The translations under genes were made by a program, and so were the position numbers. This document shows, piece by piece, positions 45,859 through 54,932 of a stretch of 64,000 nucleotides of DNA. Below the pieces are notes generated by a model. That model saw only the letters and a program-made list of their open reading frames with translations. It had not been told where the DNA came from and did not search any database. The DNA comes from Myxococcaceae bacterium JPH2. GTDB lineage: Bacteria > Myxococcota > Myxococcia > Myxococcales > Myxococcaceae. The stretch covers positions 124,001 to 188,000 of the forward strand of contig JAEMGR010000003.1 of NCBI GenBank assembly GCA_016458225.1, written 5' to 3'. Position 1 is the stretch's first letter. Each line of letters begins with the position of its first letter.

Positions 45859-48204
45859 GTGGCGGCAGACATCGCGAACATCATCCAGCAGCGCTGGCGC
45901 AACCAGTGGAAGCAGATGCTGGGGGTCGCCCTGGGCGTCACGCTCGTGGCGGCGCTGTGCGGGTGGCGCGGGCTGTTGGATGACGCCGAGCACAGCGCCT
46001 ACGACAAGGCGCTCACCACGTACACCCGCGCGCCCGGCCCGTCCTCGCGCGTGGTGGTGGTGGCCATCGACCAGTCGAGCCTGGACGAGATGGGCCGCGA
46101 CGAGCAGTACCGCCGCAACTTCGGCATCTGGCCCTTCAGCCGCAACCTGTGGGCGCGCGTGGTGGAGGAGCTGAAGGCCCGCGGCGCACGCGCGGTCCTC
46201 TTCGACGCGGTGATGCAGGAGGCCTCCACCGACGAGGCCATGGACCTGTCGTTCGCCCAGGTGCTGCGCGACACGCACCTGCCCTTCTACCTGGGGCTCT
46301 CCACCAACGGCTCGGCGCTCCCGCTGCCGCGCGCGGACGCCTCGGCGCCCCACCCCGTCGCGAACAACCCCGCCCCCACCGAGTCCGCGCCCGTCCAGGC
46401 CGTGCCCTCCGGCGAGGAGGAGTTCACCGACGCGCCCGAGGCCGCGACGCCCACGGTGACGCCCGAGGAGCTGGCCCGAGCCCTGGCCTTCCCGGCGCAT
46501 CGCGACGACGCGCGGCTCCTGCCCACGCTGGAGTACGTGGCCAGCGATGGGGCTCGGCGCATGCGCTACCCCGTCCCCCCCATCCCCGCCCTGGTCGGCG
46601 CGGCGAGCGGCTTCGGCCTGGTGGACACGGAGGTGGACGCGGACGGCTTCATGCGGCGCACGCGCTTCGCGTACACGGACGGCACCAACACCTACGCCAC
46701 GCTGCCGACGCGGCTCGCGGCGGACCTGCTGGGCGCGAAGGACGTCCAGCTGTCGGGGCGCACGCTCACGATCGGCGAGCGCCACTTCCGCGTGGACTCC
46801 GACGGCAGCGCGGCCATCGACTATGGCGGCGCGCTGCACGAGCGCTTCCAGCTGGTGCGCTTGGTGGACGTGCTGGAGGACTGGGCGCGGCGCCAGCAGG
46901 GCCAGCCCTCGCGCCTGCCCGCGGACACCTTCACCGGCAAGGTGGTGGTGCTGGGCGGCACCGCGCTGGGCGTCAACGACATCAAGGCCACGCCCTTCTC
47001 CGCCGCCGAGCCAGGATTGGTGAAGCAGGCCGCCGTGGTGGATGCGCTCCTGGGTGGCGCGTTCATCACCCGCGCGGCGCCCTGGGTGGACCTCACCGTC
47101 ACCTTCCTGGTGGCGCTGGTGTCCGCGGTGCTGCTGATGACCGCGCGCTGGACGCCGCTGGAGGTGCTGTGGCCCGTGGCCATCTTCTTCGGATTGCACC
47201 TGGTGACGGGGCTCTTCCTGCGCACCGCGCACACGCACGTGCTCACCGCGATGCCGTCCCTGGCTGGCGTGGGCGCCAGCGTGGGCGCGCTGGCCTTCAA
47301 TCACTTGCTGGCCAACCGCGAGGCGGAGTTCATCCGGCAGACCTTCAGCCGCTTCATGGACGCGCGGCTGGTGGACCAGATGCTGAAGGGCCAGCAGCTC
47401 CCGCGCCTGGATGGCGAGAACAAGGAGATCACCGCCTTCTTCAGCGACATCCGCGGCTTCTCCACCTTCAGCGAGCGCTTCAAGGAGGACCCGCGCGCGC
47501 TGGCCCGCATCCTCAACACGTACCTGACGCGGGTGACGAACGCGCTCCTGCGCGAGGGCGCGTGCCTGGACAAGTACATCGGCGACGCGGTGGTGTGCCT
47601 CTTCGGCGCGCCCATGGCGCAAGCGGACCACGCGGTGCGCGCCTGCCGAGGAGCGCTGGCCGCGAAGGCGGAGGTGGATGCGCTCCGTGAAGAGTTCCGA
47701 GCCAAGGGCCTCCCGGACGTGTACACGCGCATCGGCGTCAACAGCGCGGTCAACTTCGTGGGCAACTTCGGCAGCGAGCAGCACTTCAGCTACACGGCCA
47801 TCGGTGACGGGATGAACCTGGCGGCGCGCCTGGAGGGCGCGAACAAGGCCTATGGCTCGCTCATCATGATTGGCCCGCGCACCTACGAGCTGGCGCGCGA
47901 GCACATCGAGGTGCGGGAGCTGGACCGCGTGCGCGTCGCGGGCAAGACGGAAGCCGTCACGGTGTACGAGCTGCTGGCCCTCAAGGGCGGGCTGAGCGCG
48001 CGCACGCGGCACACGGTGGAGCGCTACCACGCGGCGCTCGCGCTCTATCGCGAGGCGCGCTTCGCGGACGCGGCCAGCGCGCTCGAGGCGTTGCGGCGCG
48101 AGGACCCGGACGACGGGCCCACGAAAGCGCTGCTGGAGCGCTGCCACGAGTACTTGGAAAACCCACCCGCGGTGTTCGACGGCGTGGCCAACCTGGAGAA
48201 GTGA
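45859..48204 (+). CDS. CHASE2-domain adenylate/guanylate cyclase
   Basis: A 781-aa membrane receptor. GTG 45859 has GAGGGG six bases upstream. After one N-terminal helix (about 19-39) comes a periplasmic CHASE2 domain (VVVVAIDQSSLDEMGRD through LGVNDIKATPFS, about 50-385) with a Pro/Ala-rich insert, then three membrane helices (about 409-428, 436-454, 461-484) and a class III cyclase domain with metal-binding Asp residues in FFSDIRGFS and YIGDAVVCLFG. The last 90 residues are TPR-like (ARTRHTVERYHAALALYREARFADAASALEAL). It should make cAMP (or cGMP) in response to a periplasmic signal. It begins an operon with an SH3 protein and an M48 protease. Confidence 0.93.
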   Translation: MAADIANIIQQRWRNQWKQMLGVALGVTLVAALCGWRGLLDDAEHSAYDKALTTYTRAPGPSSRVVVVAIDQSSLDEMGRDEQYRRNFGIWPFSRNLWARVVEELKARGARAVLFDAVMQEASTDEAMDLSFAQVLRDTHLPFYLGLSTNGSALPLPRADASAPHPVANNPAPTESAPVQAVPSGEEEFTDAPEAATPTVTPEELARALAFPAHRDDARLLPTLEYVASDGARRMRYPVPPIPALVGAASGFGLVDTEVDADGFMRRTRFAYTDGTNTYATLPTRLAADLLGAKDVQLSGRTLTIGERHFRVDSDGSAAIDYGGALHERFQLVRLVDVLEDWARRQQGQPSRLPADTFTGKVVVLGGTALGVNDIKATPFSAAEPGLVKQAAVVDALLGGAFITRAAPWVDLTVTFLVALVSAVLLMTARWTPLEVLWPVAIFFGLHLVTGLFLRTAHTHVLTAMPSLAGVGASVGALAFNHLLANREAEFIRQTFSRFMDARLVDQMLKGQQLPRLDGENKEITAFFSDIRGFSTFSERFKEDPRALARILNTYLTRVTNALLREGACLDKYIGDAVVCLFGAPMAQADHAVRACRGALAAKAEVDALREEFRAKGLPDVYTRIGVNSAVNFVGNFGSEQHFSYTAIGDGMNLAARLEGANKAYGSLIMIGPRTYELAREHIEVRELDRVRVAGKTEAVTVYELLALKGGLSARTRHTVERYHAALALYREARFADAASALEALRREDPDDGPTKALLERCHEYLENPPAVFDGVANLEK

Positions 48205-48229
48205 CGCCGTCCTGGCGTTGGGGGTCTTG

Positions 48230-48811
48230 ATGCGGATGCGAATGAAAGCAGGCGTGGTGCTGCTGGCGCTGGGGGCGCCCGCGCTCGCGCTGGCGGTGAG
48301 TCCCGGCGGCGCGTTGTACGTGAAGGCGAAGAACACACGGGTGATGAAGAGCCCGTCGCCCACGGCCGACGCGGTGGTGGTGCTCCAGCCCGGACAGCAG
48401 GTGGTGTGGAACGGCGCGGAGCCCTCCAACAAGCAGTGGCACAAGGTGACGGCGCCGGGCGGCAAGCAGGGCTTCGTCTTCCAGACGAACCTGTCCACCA
48501 CGCCGCCGCGCATGGAGCTGGTGGCCAAGGACGGCAACGCGCGACAGGTGGACCCCGCGGCGTTCGTCGCCAGCGGCGCGGCGGTGAAGGCGCTGAGCCC
48601 CGGCGCCGAGCAGTACAGCAAGGAGAAGGGCGGCGACTACGCCCAGTCCGCCGAGCAGCTCAAGCAACTGGAGAAGCTGGCGCGCGACATCAAGCCCGCG
48701 GCCATCGCCAGGCACGTGGCGGACGCGGAGCTGTTCCCCGTGGTGGGCGGCAGCGAGGTCGCCGGAGCGTCGGGCAACCCGGCCGCGAAGAAGAAGGGAG
48801 GTGCGCGATGA
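48230..48811 (+). CDS. Secreted SH3-like domain protein
   Basis: A 193-aa exported protein (signal MRMRMKAGVVLLALGAPALALAV). A bacterial SH3-like fold follows: LYVKAKNTRVMKSPSPTADAVVVLQPGQQVVWNG, then WHKVTAPGGKQGFVFQTNL. The C-terminal half is helical and ends AAKKKGGAR. Its stop overlaps the start of the M48 gene by four bases (ATGA), so they are translationally coupled. Starts at 48236 or 48242 are possible. SH3-like domains often bind peptidoglycan or protein partners. Confidence 0.85.
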   Translation: MRMRMKAGVVLLALGAPALALAVSPGGALYVKAKNTRVMKSPSPTADAVVVLQPGQQVVWNGAEPSNKQWHKVTAPGGKQGFVFQTNLSTTPPRMELVAKDGNARQVDPAAFVASGAAVKALSPGAEQYSKEKGGDYAQSAEQLKQLEKLARDIKPAAIARHVADAELFPVVGGSEVAGASGNPAAKKKGGAR

Positions 48812-49812
48812 ACCGCCGCCTGTCTGTCATTGCCGCGGCGAGCCTCGGCTGGGCCTCCGCCGGCTGCGCCAACATCGCGCTGAATTCGAGCGCCCTGTCG
48901 AGCGGCTCCGCGCTCGCGAACCGCGTGGCGGAGAACACCGTCAAGGCGGGGCACGACGTGAGGAAGTGCAACGCGCTCAACGTGGAGCCCACCGTGAAGG
49001 AGGAGTACGCGCTGGGCGGCGCGGTGGCCGTGCACTGGGTGCAGCGCGGCGGCGGACTGCTGCTCCAAGGCAGCGGCGACCCCGCGGTGAACGTCTACCT
49101 CAACACCGTGGGGAAGAACCTCGCGGCGCAGTCGGACCGTCCCACGTTGGAGTGGACCTTCGGCGTGCTGGCGGACTCGAAGAACTTCACCGCGCTGTCC
49201 TCGCCCGGTGGCTACGTCTTCGTCACGCACCGGCTCCTCGCAGGCGTGGAGAACGAGGCCGAGCTGGCCGGTGTGCTCGCGCACGAGATTGCTCACATCG
49301 TGCTCAAGCACGCCATCCACCAGTACACGGGCTCGAAGGTGAGCCTGTGCAAGACGCTCGCGGTGGGCAACGCGGTGGGCGGCACGGTGCTGTCGCCAGC
49401 CGCGGTGAACCTGCTGGTGTCCGGCGGCGACCACGGCACCCTGGACCTGGATGGGAACACGGGCCTCCTGGGCAAGCTGGCCGAGAAGACCATCGACGCG
49501 CTCGACAAGGGCAACAGCCGCGACGAGGAGCTGGAGGCGGACCGCATGGCCGCGCAGCTCATGATGTCCGCGGGCTATGACCCGCAGTCCTTCATGAGCC
49601 TCATCCGGCGCACGTCCGAGGCCGGCGGCGTCTTCGCCAACCACCCCAAGCGCGACGAGCGACTGAAGAACCTCGCCAGCTACCTGGAGACGGTCCGCGC
49701 GGCGGAAGGAAAGCAGGAGTTCGCGGGCCTCACCACGCAGGGGCTCAAGAGCCCGGCCCTGCCCCGCGAGGTCACCGCCCAGCAGGGCAGCGTCGCGCGG
49801 GATACGAAGTAG
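48808..49812 (+). CDS. M48-family metalloprotease lipoprotein
   Basis: A 334-aa lipoprotein (GGGAGG before ATG 48808; signal ends in GWASAGC, Cys20). The zinc motif HEIAH is at residues 159-163, and the third ligand lies in ELEAD (Glu241). Flanking segments LAGVLAHEIAHIVLKHAIHQY and DRMAAQLMMSAGYDPQSFMSLI fit the BepA/Loip-like periplasmic M48 proteins, which help or clear outer membrane proteins. It is the last gene of the cyclase-SH3-protease operon and ends in a hairpin. Confidence 0.9.
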   Translation: MNRRLSVIAAASLGWASAGCANIALNSSALSSGSALANRVAENTVKAGHDVRKCNALNVEPTVKEEYALGGAVAVHWVQRGGGLLLQGSGDPAVNVYLNTVGKNLAAQSDRPTLEWTFGVLADSKNFTALSSPGGYVFVTHRLLAGVENEAELAGVLAHEIAHIVLKHAIHQYTGSKVSLCKTLAVGNAVGGTVLSPAAVNLLVSGGDHGTLDLDGNTGLLGKLAEKTIDALDKGNSRDEELEADRMAAQLMMSAGYDPQSFMSLIRRTSEAGGVFANHPKRDERLKNLASYLETVRAAEGKQEFAGLTTQGLKSPALPREVTAQQGSVARDTK

Positions 49813-49837
49813 GACGGCCGCGTCGCCGGGCCGTCCT
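49811..49837. terminator. Hairpin between the convergent M48 and pomX genes
   Basis: AGGACGGCC (49811-49819) and GGCCGTCCT (49829-49837) form a perfect 9-bp stem that overlaps the M48 stop codon. The 33-base gap to pomX contains no T run, so termination here may need other factors. Confidence 0.5.
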
Positions 49838-49845
49838 CGCGGACT

Positions 49846-51234
49846 TCAGCGCGAGGCGGCCTGGCTGAGCGCCCGGTGCACGGCCTCCAGCGCCTTGCGG
49901 GCCTCGAGCAGCTCGGCGCGCTCGGAGGTGAGCGAGGCCACCTGCTGCGCCAGCACGTCGCGCTCACCCTGGAGCGTCTCCACGGCGCGGCGCAGGGAAG
50001 CGGACTCGTCCTTGGCGCCCTCCAGCTCCGAGGCGAGGCGCTCCTCCTCCGCGAGGCTGTCCGCCAGGGCCTGCTTGCCGCGGACCACCTCGACCTCCAG
50101 GCTCTCGTGCTCCTTCGCCGCGGCCTGGAGCGCCTGACGCGACTCCTGGAGGGACAGCAGCGCCTCGTCGCGCTCGCCCTCCAGCGCCGCCAGCTCGCGC
50201 TCCAGGTCGGCCAGCAGCTTCACGCGGCCTTCCATCTCCGAGGACAGCCGGCGCGCCTCGTCCATGCGCAGGCGGGCTTCCTCGGTGGCCTTCTCGGCCT
50301 GACGCCGCGTGGCCTCCAGGTCCTGCGTGAGGGTGAGGTTGAGGGACTTCACCCGCGTCAGCTCGGCCTGGAGGGTGGTGATGCGCTCCACCGCGCGCTG
50401 GCCAGCCTCCGCCACCGTGGCGGGCAGCGGCTCCGGGCGCGGGTTCTCGCGCACCGCCTTGAGGCGGGCCTTGAGCCGCTCACGCCGGGAGTCCGCGTCC
50501 AGGGCCTCCTCGCGCGGCGCGGCGGGCTGCTGCACTTCCACCTCCGCGGGCGGCGCCTCCGTCCGGGCCACCGTCTCGACACGGGAGGTCACAGCGGTTT
50601 GCGCGGGAGCGAAGGTCATCATGGGCGCAACCTCGTGGACGGCGGGCGGGGCGGAGACGACCGGAAGCGCTTCAGCGGCGGCCCACGGCGGGGCGGGCGC
50701 GGCGAACGCCCTGGGAGCCGGCTCGGCGAACGCCATCGGAGCGGGCTCGGGCTCGGCCGCCATCGAGGGCGGCGGCGACGCGTACGTCACCGCCATCTCC
50801 CGTGCCGGCGCGGCCTCGCGCTCCCAGGTGGGCGCGACGGCGACGGGCTCCTGCCACGGCGTCTCGGGGACCTCCCACGACTCGGCGGGCGGGGACACCA
50901 GCGCGGACAGCGCGTGGGCCACGGGCGCGGGCATGGTCGGCGCGGGGGCGGGCTCGGCGGGCCGAGTCAGCAGGGCAGAGGGCACGGCCGGCGCGCGCAG
51001 GGCGGCCTCCATCGCCTCGGCGGCGGTGGGGCGCGGGGCGCGGTTGCGCTCGATGCGCGCGCGCACCTCGGCGGAGAGGTCCGGCGCCTCGGCCACGGGC
51101 GGCGGAAGGACCGCGGCGACCTCGGGCTCGGGCATCGCGGCCTGGGGCTCCACCGGGTCGAACGCGCCGGTCAGCGCCCCCAGGCGGAGGCGCGGCTTGG
51201 CGCGGGACACGTTCTGTTCGAAGGCTTTCTTCAT
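49846..51234 (-). CDS. pomX: PomX, PomZ-activating scaffold for midcell division
   Basis: A 462-aa protein. I chose ATG 51234 because it restores the conserved N-terminus MKKAFEQNVSRAKPRLRLGA; the GTG at 51237 would add one residue. This 22-residue peptide is known in M. xanthus to stimulate PomZ ATPase, and its key residues Lys13 and Arg15 are present. Residues about 30-235 are Pro/Ala-rich and disordered; residues about 240-460 form a long coiled coil (ERITTLQAELTRVKSLNLTLTQDLEATRRQ onward). It is longer than M. xanthus PomX (404 aa), mainly in the linker. It polymerises and, with PomY and PomZ, guides FtsZ ring placement. Confidence 0.95.
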   Translation of the reverse strand: MKKAFEQNVSRAKPRLRLGALTGAFDPVEPQAAMPEPEVAAVLPPPVAEAPDLSAEVRARIERNRAPRPTAAEAMEAALRAPAVPSALLTRPAEPAPAPTMPAPVAHALSALVSPPAESWEVPETPWQEPVAVAPTWEREAAPAREMAVTYASPPPSMAAEPEPAPMAFAEPAPRAFAAPAPPWAAAEALPVVSAPPAVHEVAPMMTFAPAQTAVTSRVETVARTEAPPAEVEVQQPAAPREEALDADSRRERLKARLKAVRENPRPEPLPATVAEAGQRAVERITTLQAELTRVKSLNLTLTQDLEATRRQAEKATEEARLRMDEARRLSSEMEGRVKLLADLERELAALEGERDEALLSLQESRQALQAAAKEHESLEVEVVRGKQALADSLAEEERLASELEGAKDESASLRRAVETLQGERDVLAQQVASLTSERAELLEARKALEAVHRALSQAASR

Positions 51235-51243
51235 CACGGGGTC

Positions 51244-52197
51244 TCAGCCTGCGTGGGTGGCGCCGTTCTTCGCGGCGGCGCCCGCTACCAGGCGGGGAAG
51301 GACATTGTCGAGCATGGCCTGGATATCAGTCGCGCCCTTGGAAGTGGGGTCCGCGACGAATACCGGCCGTCCCTCGCTGGAGGCCTGGGCGAACTTGGTG
51401 CACTGCCGGATGATGGTGGGCAGCAGGTACTCTGGGTAGTGCTTCTGGAGGGCCTCCAGCGCTTCCTTGGCCAGCTTGAAGGTCGCGTTGAAGGCATTGA
51501 CCACGATGTAGACGTGGTCGAGCACGTGGTTCAGGTCCTCTTCCAGGCTCTGCACGGTCTCGAAGAGCAGCTTGAGGCCGTGGAAGGACAGGAAGTCCGC
51601 CAGCACGGGCACGAACAGGTCGTTCGCGGCCATCAGGGCGTTGAGGTTGAGCAGGCCGAAGGACGGCGGCGCGTCGAAGATGATGAAGTCGTACTGCGCC
51701 TCGACGTCCTTGAGCGCGTTGCGCAGCTTGAACTCGCGGCCGGCCATGGGCATCAGCGCGAGGTCCATGGTGGACATGCTGAGGTTGGACGGGACGAAGT
51801 CCAGGTTGGGCAGGGTGGACTTCTGGATGACCTGGACCAACGGCGTCTTTCTGACCAGCACGTCCAGCAGCGTCTTCTCGAAGTCCTCGCCCTCGTAGCC
51901 CAGGCACTTGGTGGCGTGCCCCTGGCTGTCGAGGTCGATGAGGAGGACCGCGTAGCCCAGCTCCGCGAGGCGCCAGGCGTAGGACGTGGAGAGGGACGTC
52001 TTGCCGGTGCCGCCCTTGAAGTTGAGGAAGAGCTGACGGCGGTGGCCCACCCGGGGCGGGAAGCGGTCCAGCGTGGTGCGCAGCTCCCAGATGTCGTCCG
52101 GACCGTACGCGTCCTTCCGCATCCCCTCGGGAATCTCCTTGGGGGACACGCCGAGCATCTCGGCCACCTGCTTCGAGCTGTACGTCGGCGCTTCCAT
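51244..52197 (-). CDS. pomZ: PomZ, ParA/MinD-type ATPase for midcell division
   Basis: A 317-aa protein. ATG 52197 gives MEAPTYSSKQVAEMLGVSPKE, the M. xanthus-like N-terminal MerR-like segment. The residues that define M. xanthus PomZ mutants all fall in place: Gly62 and Lys66 in KGGTGKTS (Walker A, ATP-dependent dimer), Asp90 in LLIDLDSQ (ATP hydrolysis) and Lys268 in QCTKFA (DNA binding). It binds the nucleoid and moves the PomX/PomY cluster to midcell. It lies between pomY and pomX, with gaps of 42 and 9 bases. Confidence 0.97.
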   Translation of the reverse strand: MEAPTYSSKQVAEMLGVSPKEIPEGMRKDAYGPDDIWELRTTLDRFPPRVGHRRQLFLNFKGGTGKTSLSTSYAWRLAELGYAVLLIDLDSQGHATKCLGYEGEDFEKTLLDVLVRKTPLVQVIQKSTLPNLDFVPSNLSMSTMDLALMPMAGREFKLRNALKDVEAQYDFIIFDAPPSFGLLNLNALMAANDLFVPVLADFLSFHGLKLLFETVQSLEEDLNHVLDHVYIVVNAFNATFKLAKEALEALQKHYPEYLLPTIIRQCTKFAQASSEGRPVFVADPTSKGATDIQAMLDNVLPRLVAGAAAKNGATHAG

Positions 52198-52239
52198 GGA
52201 CGACCCTTCGGATGAGGTGCGCGGCACCTGCAACTTGCC

Positions 52240-54366
52240 TCAAGCGGCGAAGTATTTGTGCCCCCTTCGCACAATGGCCCCCCGGGCCACCAGCAGGGCG
52301 AGAGCCTCCTGAGTCAACTCCGCGGGCGAGGACAGGCCGCCCGCCAGCTCCACCAGCGAGCGGCCCCGCACCGCCACGCGGACCTCCGACAGCATCGCGG
52401 CGCAGAGCGACTCCACCGGAGACGGGCCCGGGCGAGGCGCCACAGCACGCGCCTCGGGAGCACCTGCCTCGGGAGCGGGTGCGCGCACCACGGGAGGCGT
52501 GGCCCCCATCGCCACGAGGGCGGCCTGGACCGGGGACATCCGCGCGGCAGGCGGGCGCTGTACGCCACCTGACATTGGGACGGGCTGCGCATGCGCGGGC
52601 GGCATGGAGCTGCCAGCGACCGGCTGACGAGCACCGGCGTTCGCCTGCGGGGGAACCGCACCCGCCCGAGGAGCGCCCGGAGAAGCCTGAGCGGGCGCCT
52701 GCGCCACGACAGCGGGAGCGCCCTGACCGGGCATCGTTGCCCCGACCACCGGGCCCTGAACGCTTGAAGCCGGAGCCGCGCGCCCGCCCTGCGCCATCGC
52801 CACGGGAGCCTGCGCCACGACCGCATGAGCGCCCTGCGCCATCGCCACGGGAGCCTGAACCCCTACTGAGTTCGCGACCTGCGCCATCGCCACGGGAGCC
52901 TGCGCCACGACCGCGGGCGCGCCGACGGGCATCGCGACATTCGCCGGAGCCACCACCGCCTGCACGGCGACGGGCTGAGCAGCGCCACGCACCGCCTCGG
53001 CCTGCACGCTCCCAGGAGCATCGACGCTCGCGACGCCCACGCTCAGCGGTGCACGCTTCGCGACCAGCGGCGTTTCGAGACGCGCGCGCACCGGACGAAT
53101 CGGCAGCGTCGCCAGCCGGCGAATCTCCCGACGACGGTGGGCATCGTCCAGCGCGACCACGAAGGACACGTCCTGGCCCAGGATGCGCGAGAGGCTCTGC
53201 GCGGCGGCCTTGCGCACGCGCGGCTCGGCGTCATCCAGCGCGCCCAGCAGGAGCACCCGGGCGTTCTCCCCTGCCCCAGCCCCCAGCGCCAGCGCGGCCA
53301 GCGAGCGCACTTCCGTGTCGGCGTCGTGGATTGCCTCTTCGCCCAGCCTCCGCGCCGTCTCGCCCTCCAGGCCCAGGGCCAGGAGCGACGCGCGACGACG
53401 CACCGAGCGATCCGGGTCCTTCATCGCCTGCGCCAGATGCGGCGCGGCATCCCGAGGCGCCAGCGTGAGCATCGCCTTGAGCGCCGCGATGCGAACCTCG
53501 GGCACCGGCGACGACATCAGCGGCGACACCACCGATGCGCCCTGCTCCTTGCATAGCCCCGCGAACGCCTGGAGCAATGCAACCTGAGCCGCGGGGTCCG
53601 TCTCCGCATGCAGCGCCGCGGCCAGCGCGGGCGCGGCGGCGGGCTGCGCCAGGGCCTTCAGGCGCTCGGCGGCGCGAACCCGGGCGGCTCCATCCGTCGC
53701 GGACAGCTCACGCACGGAGAAGCCAAAGAGCGTCTCATCCGACGAGCCCGCGAAGCCTCCATGCGCGCTCAGCTCCGCGAGCTGCTCCGCGCTCACGCGC
53801 AGCCGGCCTTCCTGCAACAACCGCTGTGCCTCACGCGCCACGGGCGACAGCGCCACCGCCCCATTGCCAGACGCCGACGCGGGCGCCACAGGCGTGGCAG
53901 CGGCATCAACGACCGGCCCCCACGGAACAGCCGCACCCTTCGCGACGGGCACCAGCACCGGCGCCGTCTCACCGCGCAGGATGGCCTCGCTGCGAAGCTG
54001 CGAGATGAACGACGCGAGATCAAACCCCAGCTCGTCGTCCACGTCCCGCGACATGCCCGAGGAGTGGATCCGGCTGGCATCCAGCAGCTTGCCCATGAGC
54101 TGATCGCGCTCCAGGCGCAGCGCCTGATTCAAGCGGGACAGCTCGTCGCGCTCGGCCTGCATGCGGCCGGTGCGCACCTCCACCTCGGCCAGCTCGCGGC
54201 GCATCTCCAGGTCACGCTGGCGCGCCTCGGACAGCTCGCGCTTGAGGTGCTCGATCTCCTCGCGCGTCCCGTCCAGCTCGCCGTGGAGCTGCTCCGCACG
54301 GGCCTCGAAGTAGACGATCTTTTCGAGTGCGCTCCTCAGCAGCGCGTCCGGACGCTCGTCACTCAC
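52240..54366 (-). CDS. pomY: PomY, PomZ-activating partner with HEAT repeats
   Basis: A 708-aa protein; GTG 54366 is the likely start (MSDERPDALLRSALEKIVYFEARAEQL; GGGGAGG 12 bases upstream), while the ATG at 54462 adds an unlikely basic tail. Order of parts: N-terminal coiled coil (about 10-105), a linker, HEAT repeats (about 200-420, for example VPEVRIAALKAMLTLAPRDAAPHLAQAMKDPDRSVRRRASLLAL), a Pro/Ala-rich disordered region (about 430-640) and a C-terminal globular end. This is the known PomY layout (682 aa in M. xanthus), which forms condensates that bind FtsZ. The disordered part contains a 15-residue repeat. Confidence 0.94.
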   Translation of the reverse strand: MSDERPDALLRSALEKIVYFEARAEQLHGELDGTREEIEHLKRELSEARQRDLEMRRELAEVEVRTGRMQAERDELSRLNQALRLERDQLMGKLLDASRIHSSGMSRDVDDELGFDLASFISQLRSEAILRGETAPVLVPVAKGAAVPWGPVVDAAATPVAPASASGNGAVALSPVAREAQRLLQEGRLRVSAEQLAELSAHGGFAGSSDETLFGFSVRELSATDGAARVRAAERLKALAQPAAAPALAAALHAETDPAAQVALLQAFAGLCKEQGASVVSPLMSSPVPEVRIAALKAMLTLAPRDAAPHLAQAMKDPDRSVRRRASLLALGLEGETARRLGEEAIHDADTEVRSLAALALGAGAGENARVLLLGALDDAEPRVRKAAAQSLSRILGQDVSFVVALDDAHRRREIRRLATLPIRPVRARLETPLVAKRAPLSVGVASVDAPGSVQAEAVRGAAQPVAVQAVVAPANVAMPVGAPAVVAQAPVAMAQVANSVGVQAPVAMAQGAHAVVAQAPVAMAQGGRAAPASSVQGPVVGATMPGQGAPAVVAQAPAQASPGAPRAGAVPPQANAGARQPVAGSSMPPAHAQPVPMSGGVQRPPAARMSPVQAALVAMGATPPVVRAPAPEAGAPEARAVAPRPGPSPVESLCAAMLSEVRVAVRGRSLVELAGGLSSPAELTQEALALLVARGAIVRRGHKYFAA
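52789..52923. repeat. Three 45-bp tandem repeats inside pomY
   Basis: Units start at 52789, 52834 and 52879. Each contains an identical 24-base core beginning CTGCGCCATCGCCACGGGAG. They encode three 15-residue copies around QAPVAMAQ in the disordered PomY region. Confidence 0.85.
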
Positions 54367-54932
54367 GACCTGTGCTGGCCTCCCCGAGAAGCGCCTCACG
54401 CGCCCCCGGTTCGCGTTGCCGGATGGGGCTCCGGACACCCGGCACACACCGGGGTTGGGCACCTTACTTCAGGGGGACGTGCGACGTAAACCCCGGAAAC
54501 ACCAGGGGTTTTCCGTTCAGGTCCTCCGGAAAGATTGACAACGCGTCCCAGGCCGATTTTTCGGCCCCGCGCCGACTCGGTGGATCTCACGCCCCCCCTG
54601 CACATCCCGCGCGCGCCACCCCACGCGAGCCCGTCCACTCGGCACCCGCCGCCACGAGGCACGCCCGCTCGCGCGCCCCACGCGATGCCCCGCCGCACGT
54701 CCTCCGCGGGCCTCACCACGACTCAAGGAAGCCAAGAAACCCAGGTGCGACAGAAAGGGCCCGCGCACTGCGTTTTCACCGCGTTACGCACGCCTGCCCG
54801 CACGCGCCGAGATGTCAGACCCCGCTCGTAATGTCTGTGTCACGAGGTAGCGCATCACCTCCACTTCGCCCCGGAACCTCTCCGCTCTTTTCGCGGGGGG
54901 CGAAGGCCCTCTTTTCCCAGGTTTCCCAAGCC
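54367..54932. other. 566-bp divergent non-coding stretch between pomY and XRE gene
   Basis: This holds the promoters of the pom cluster (minus) and of the XRE gene (plus). AAACCCC (54488-54494) and GGGGTTT (54505-54511) form an interrupted palindrome with a 10-bp spacer. TTGACA occurs at 54535-54540 on the plus strand but no good -10 box follows at the right distance. ORFs through the stretch lack ribosome sites. Confidence 0.5.

Noticed and set aside
54535-54563. Sigma-70-like promoter (TTGACA) before the XRE gene
   Set aside because: The -10 region at the right distance is TTTTTC, which is a poor match.
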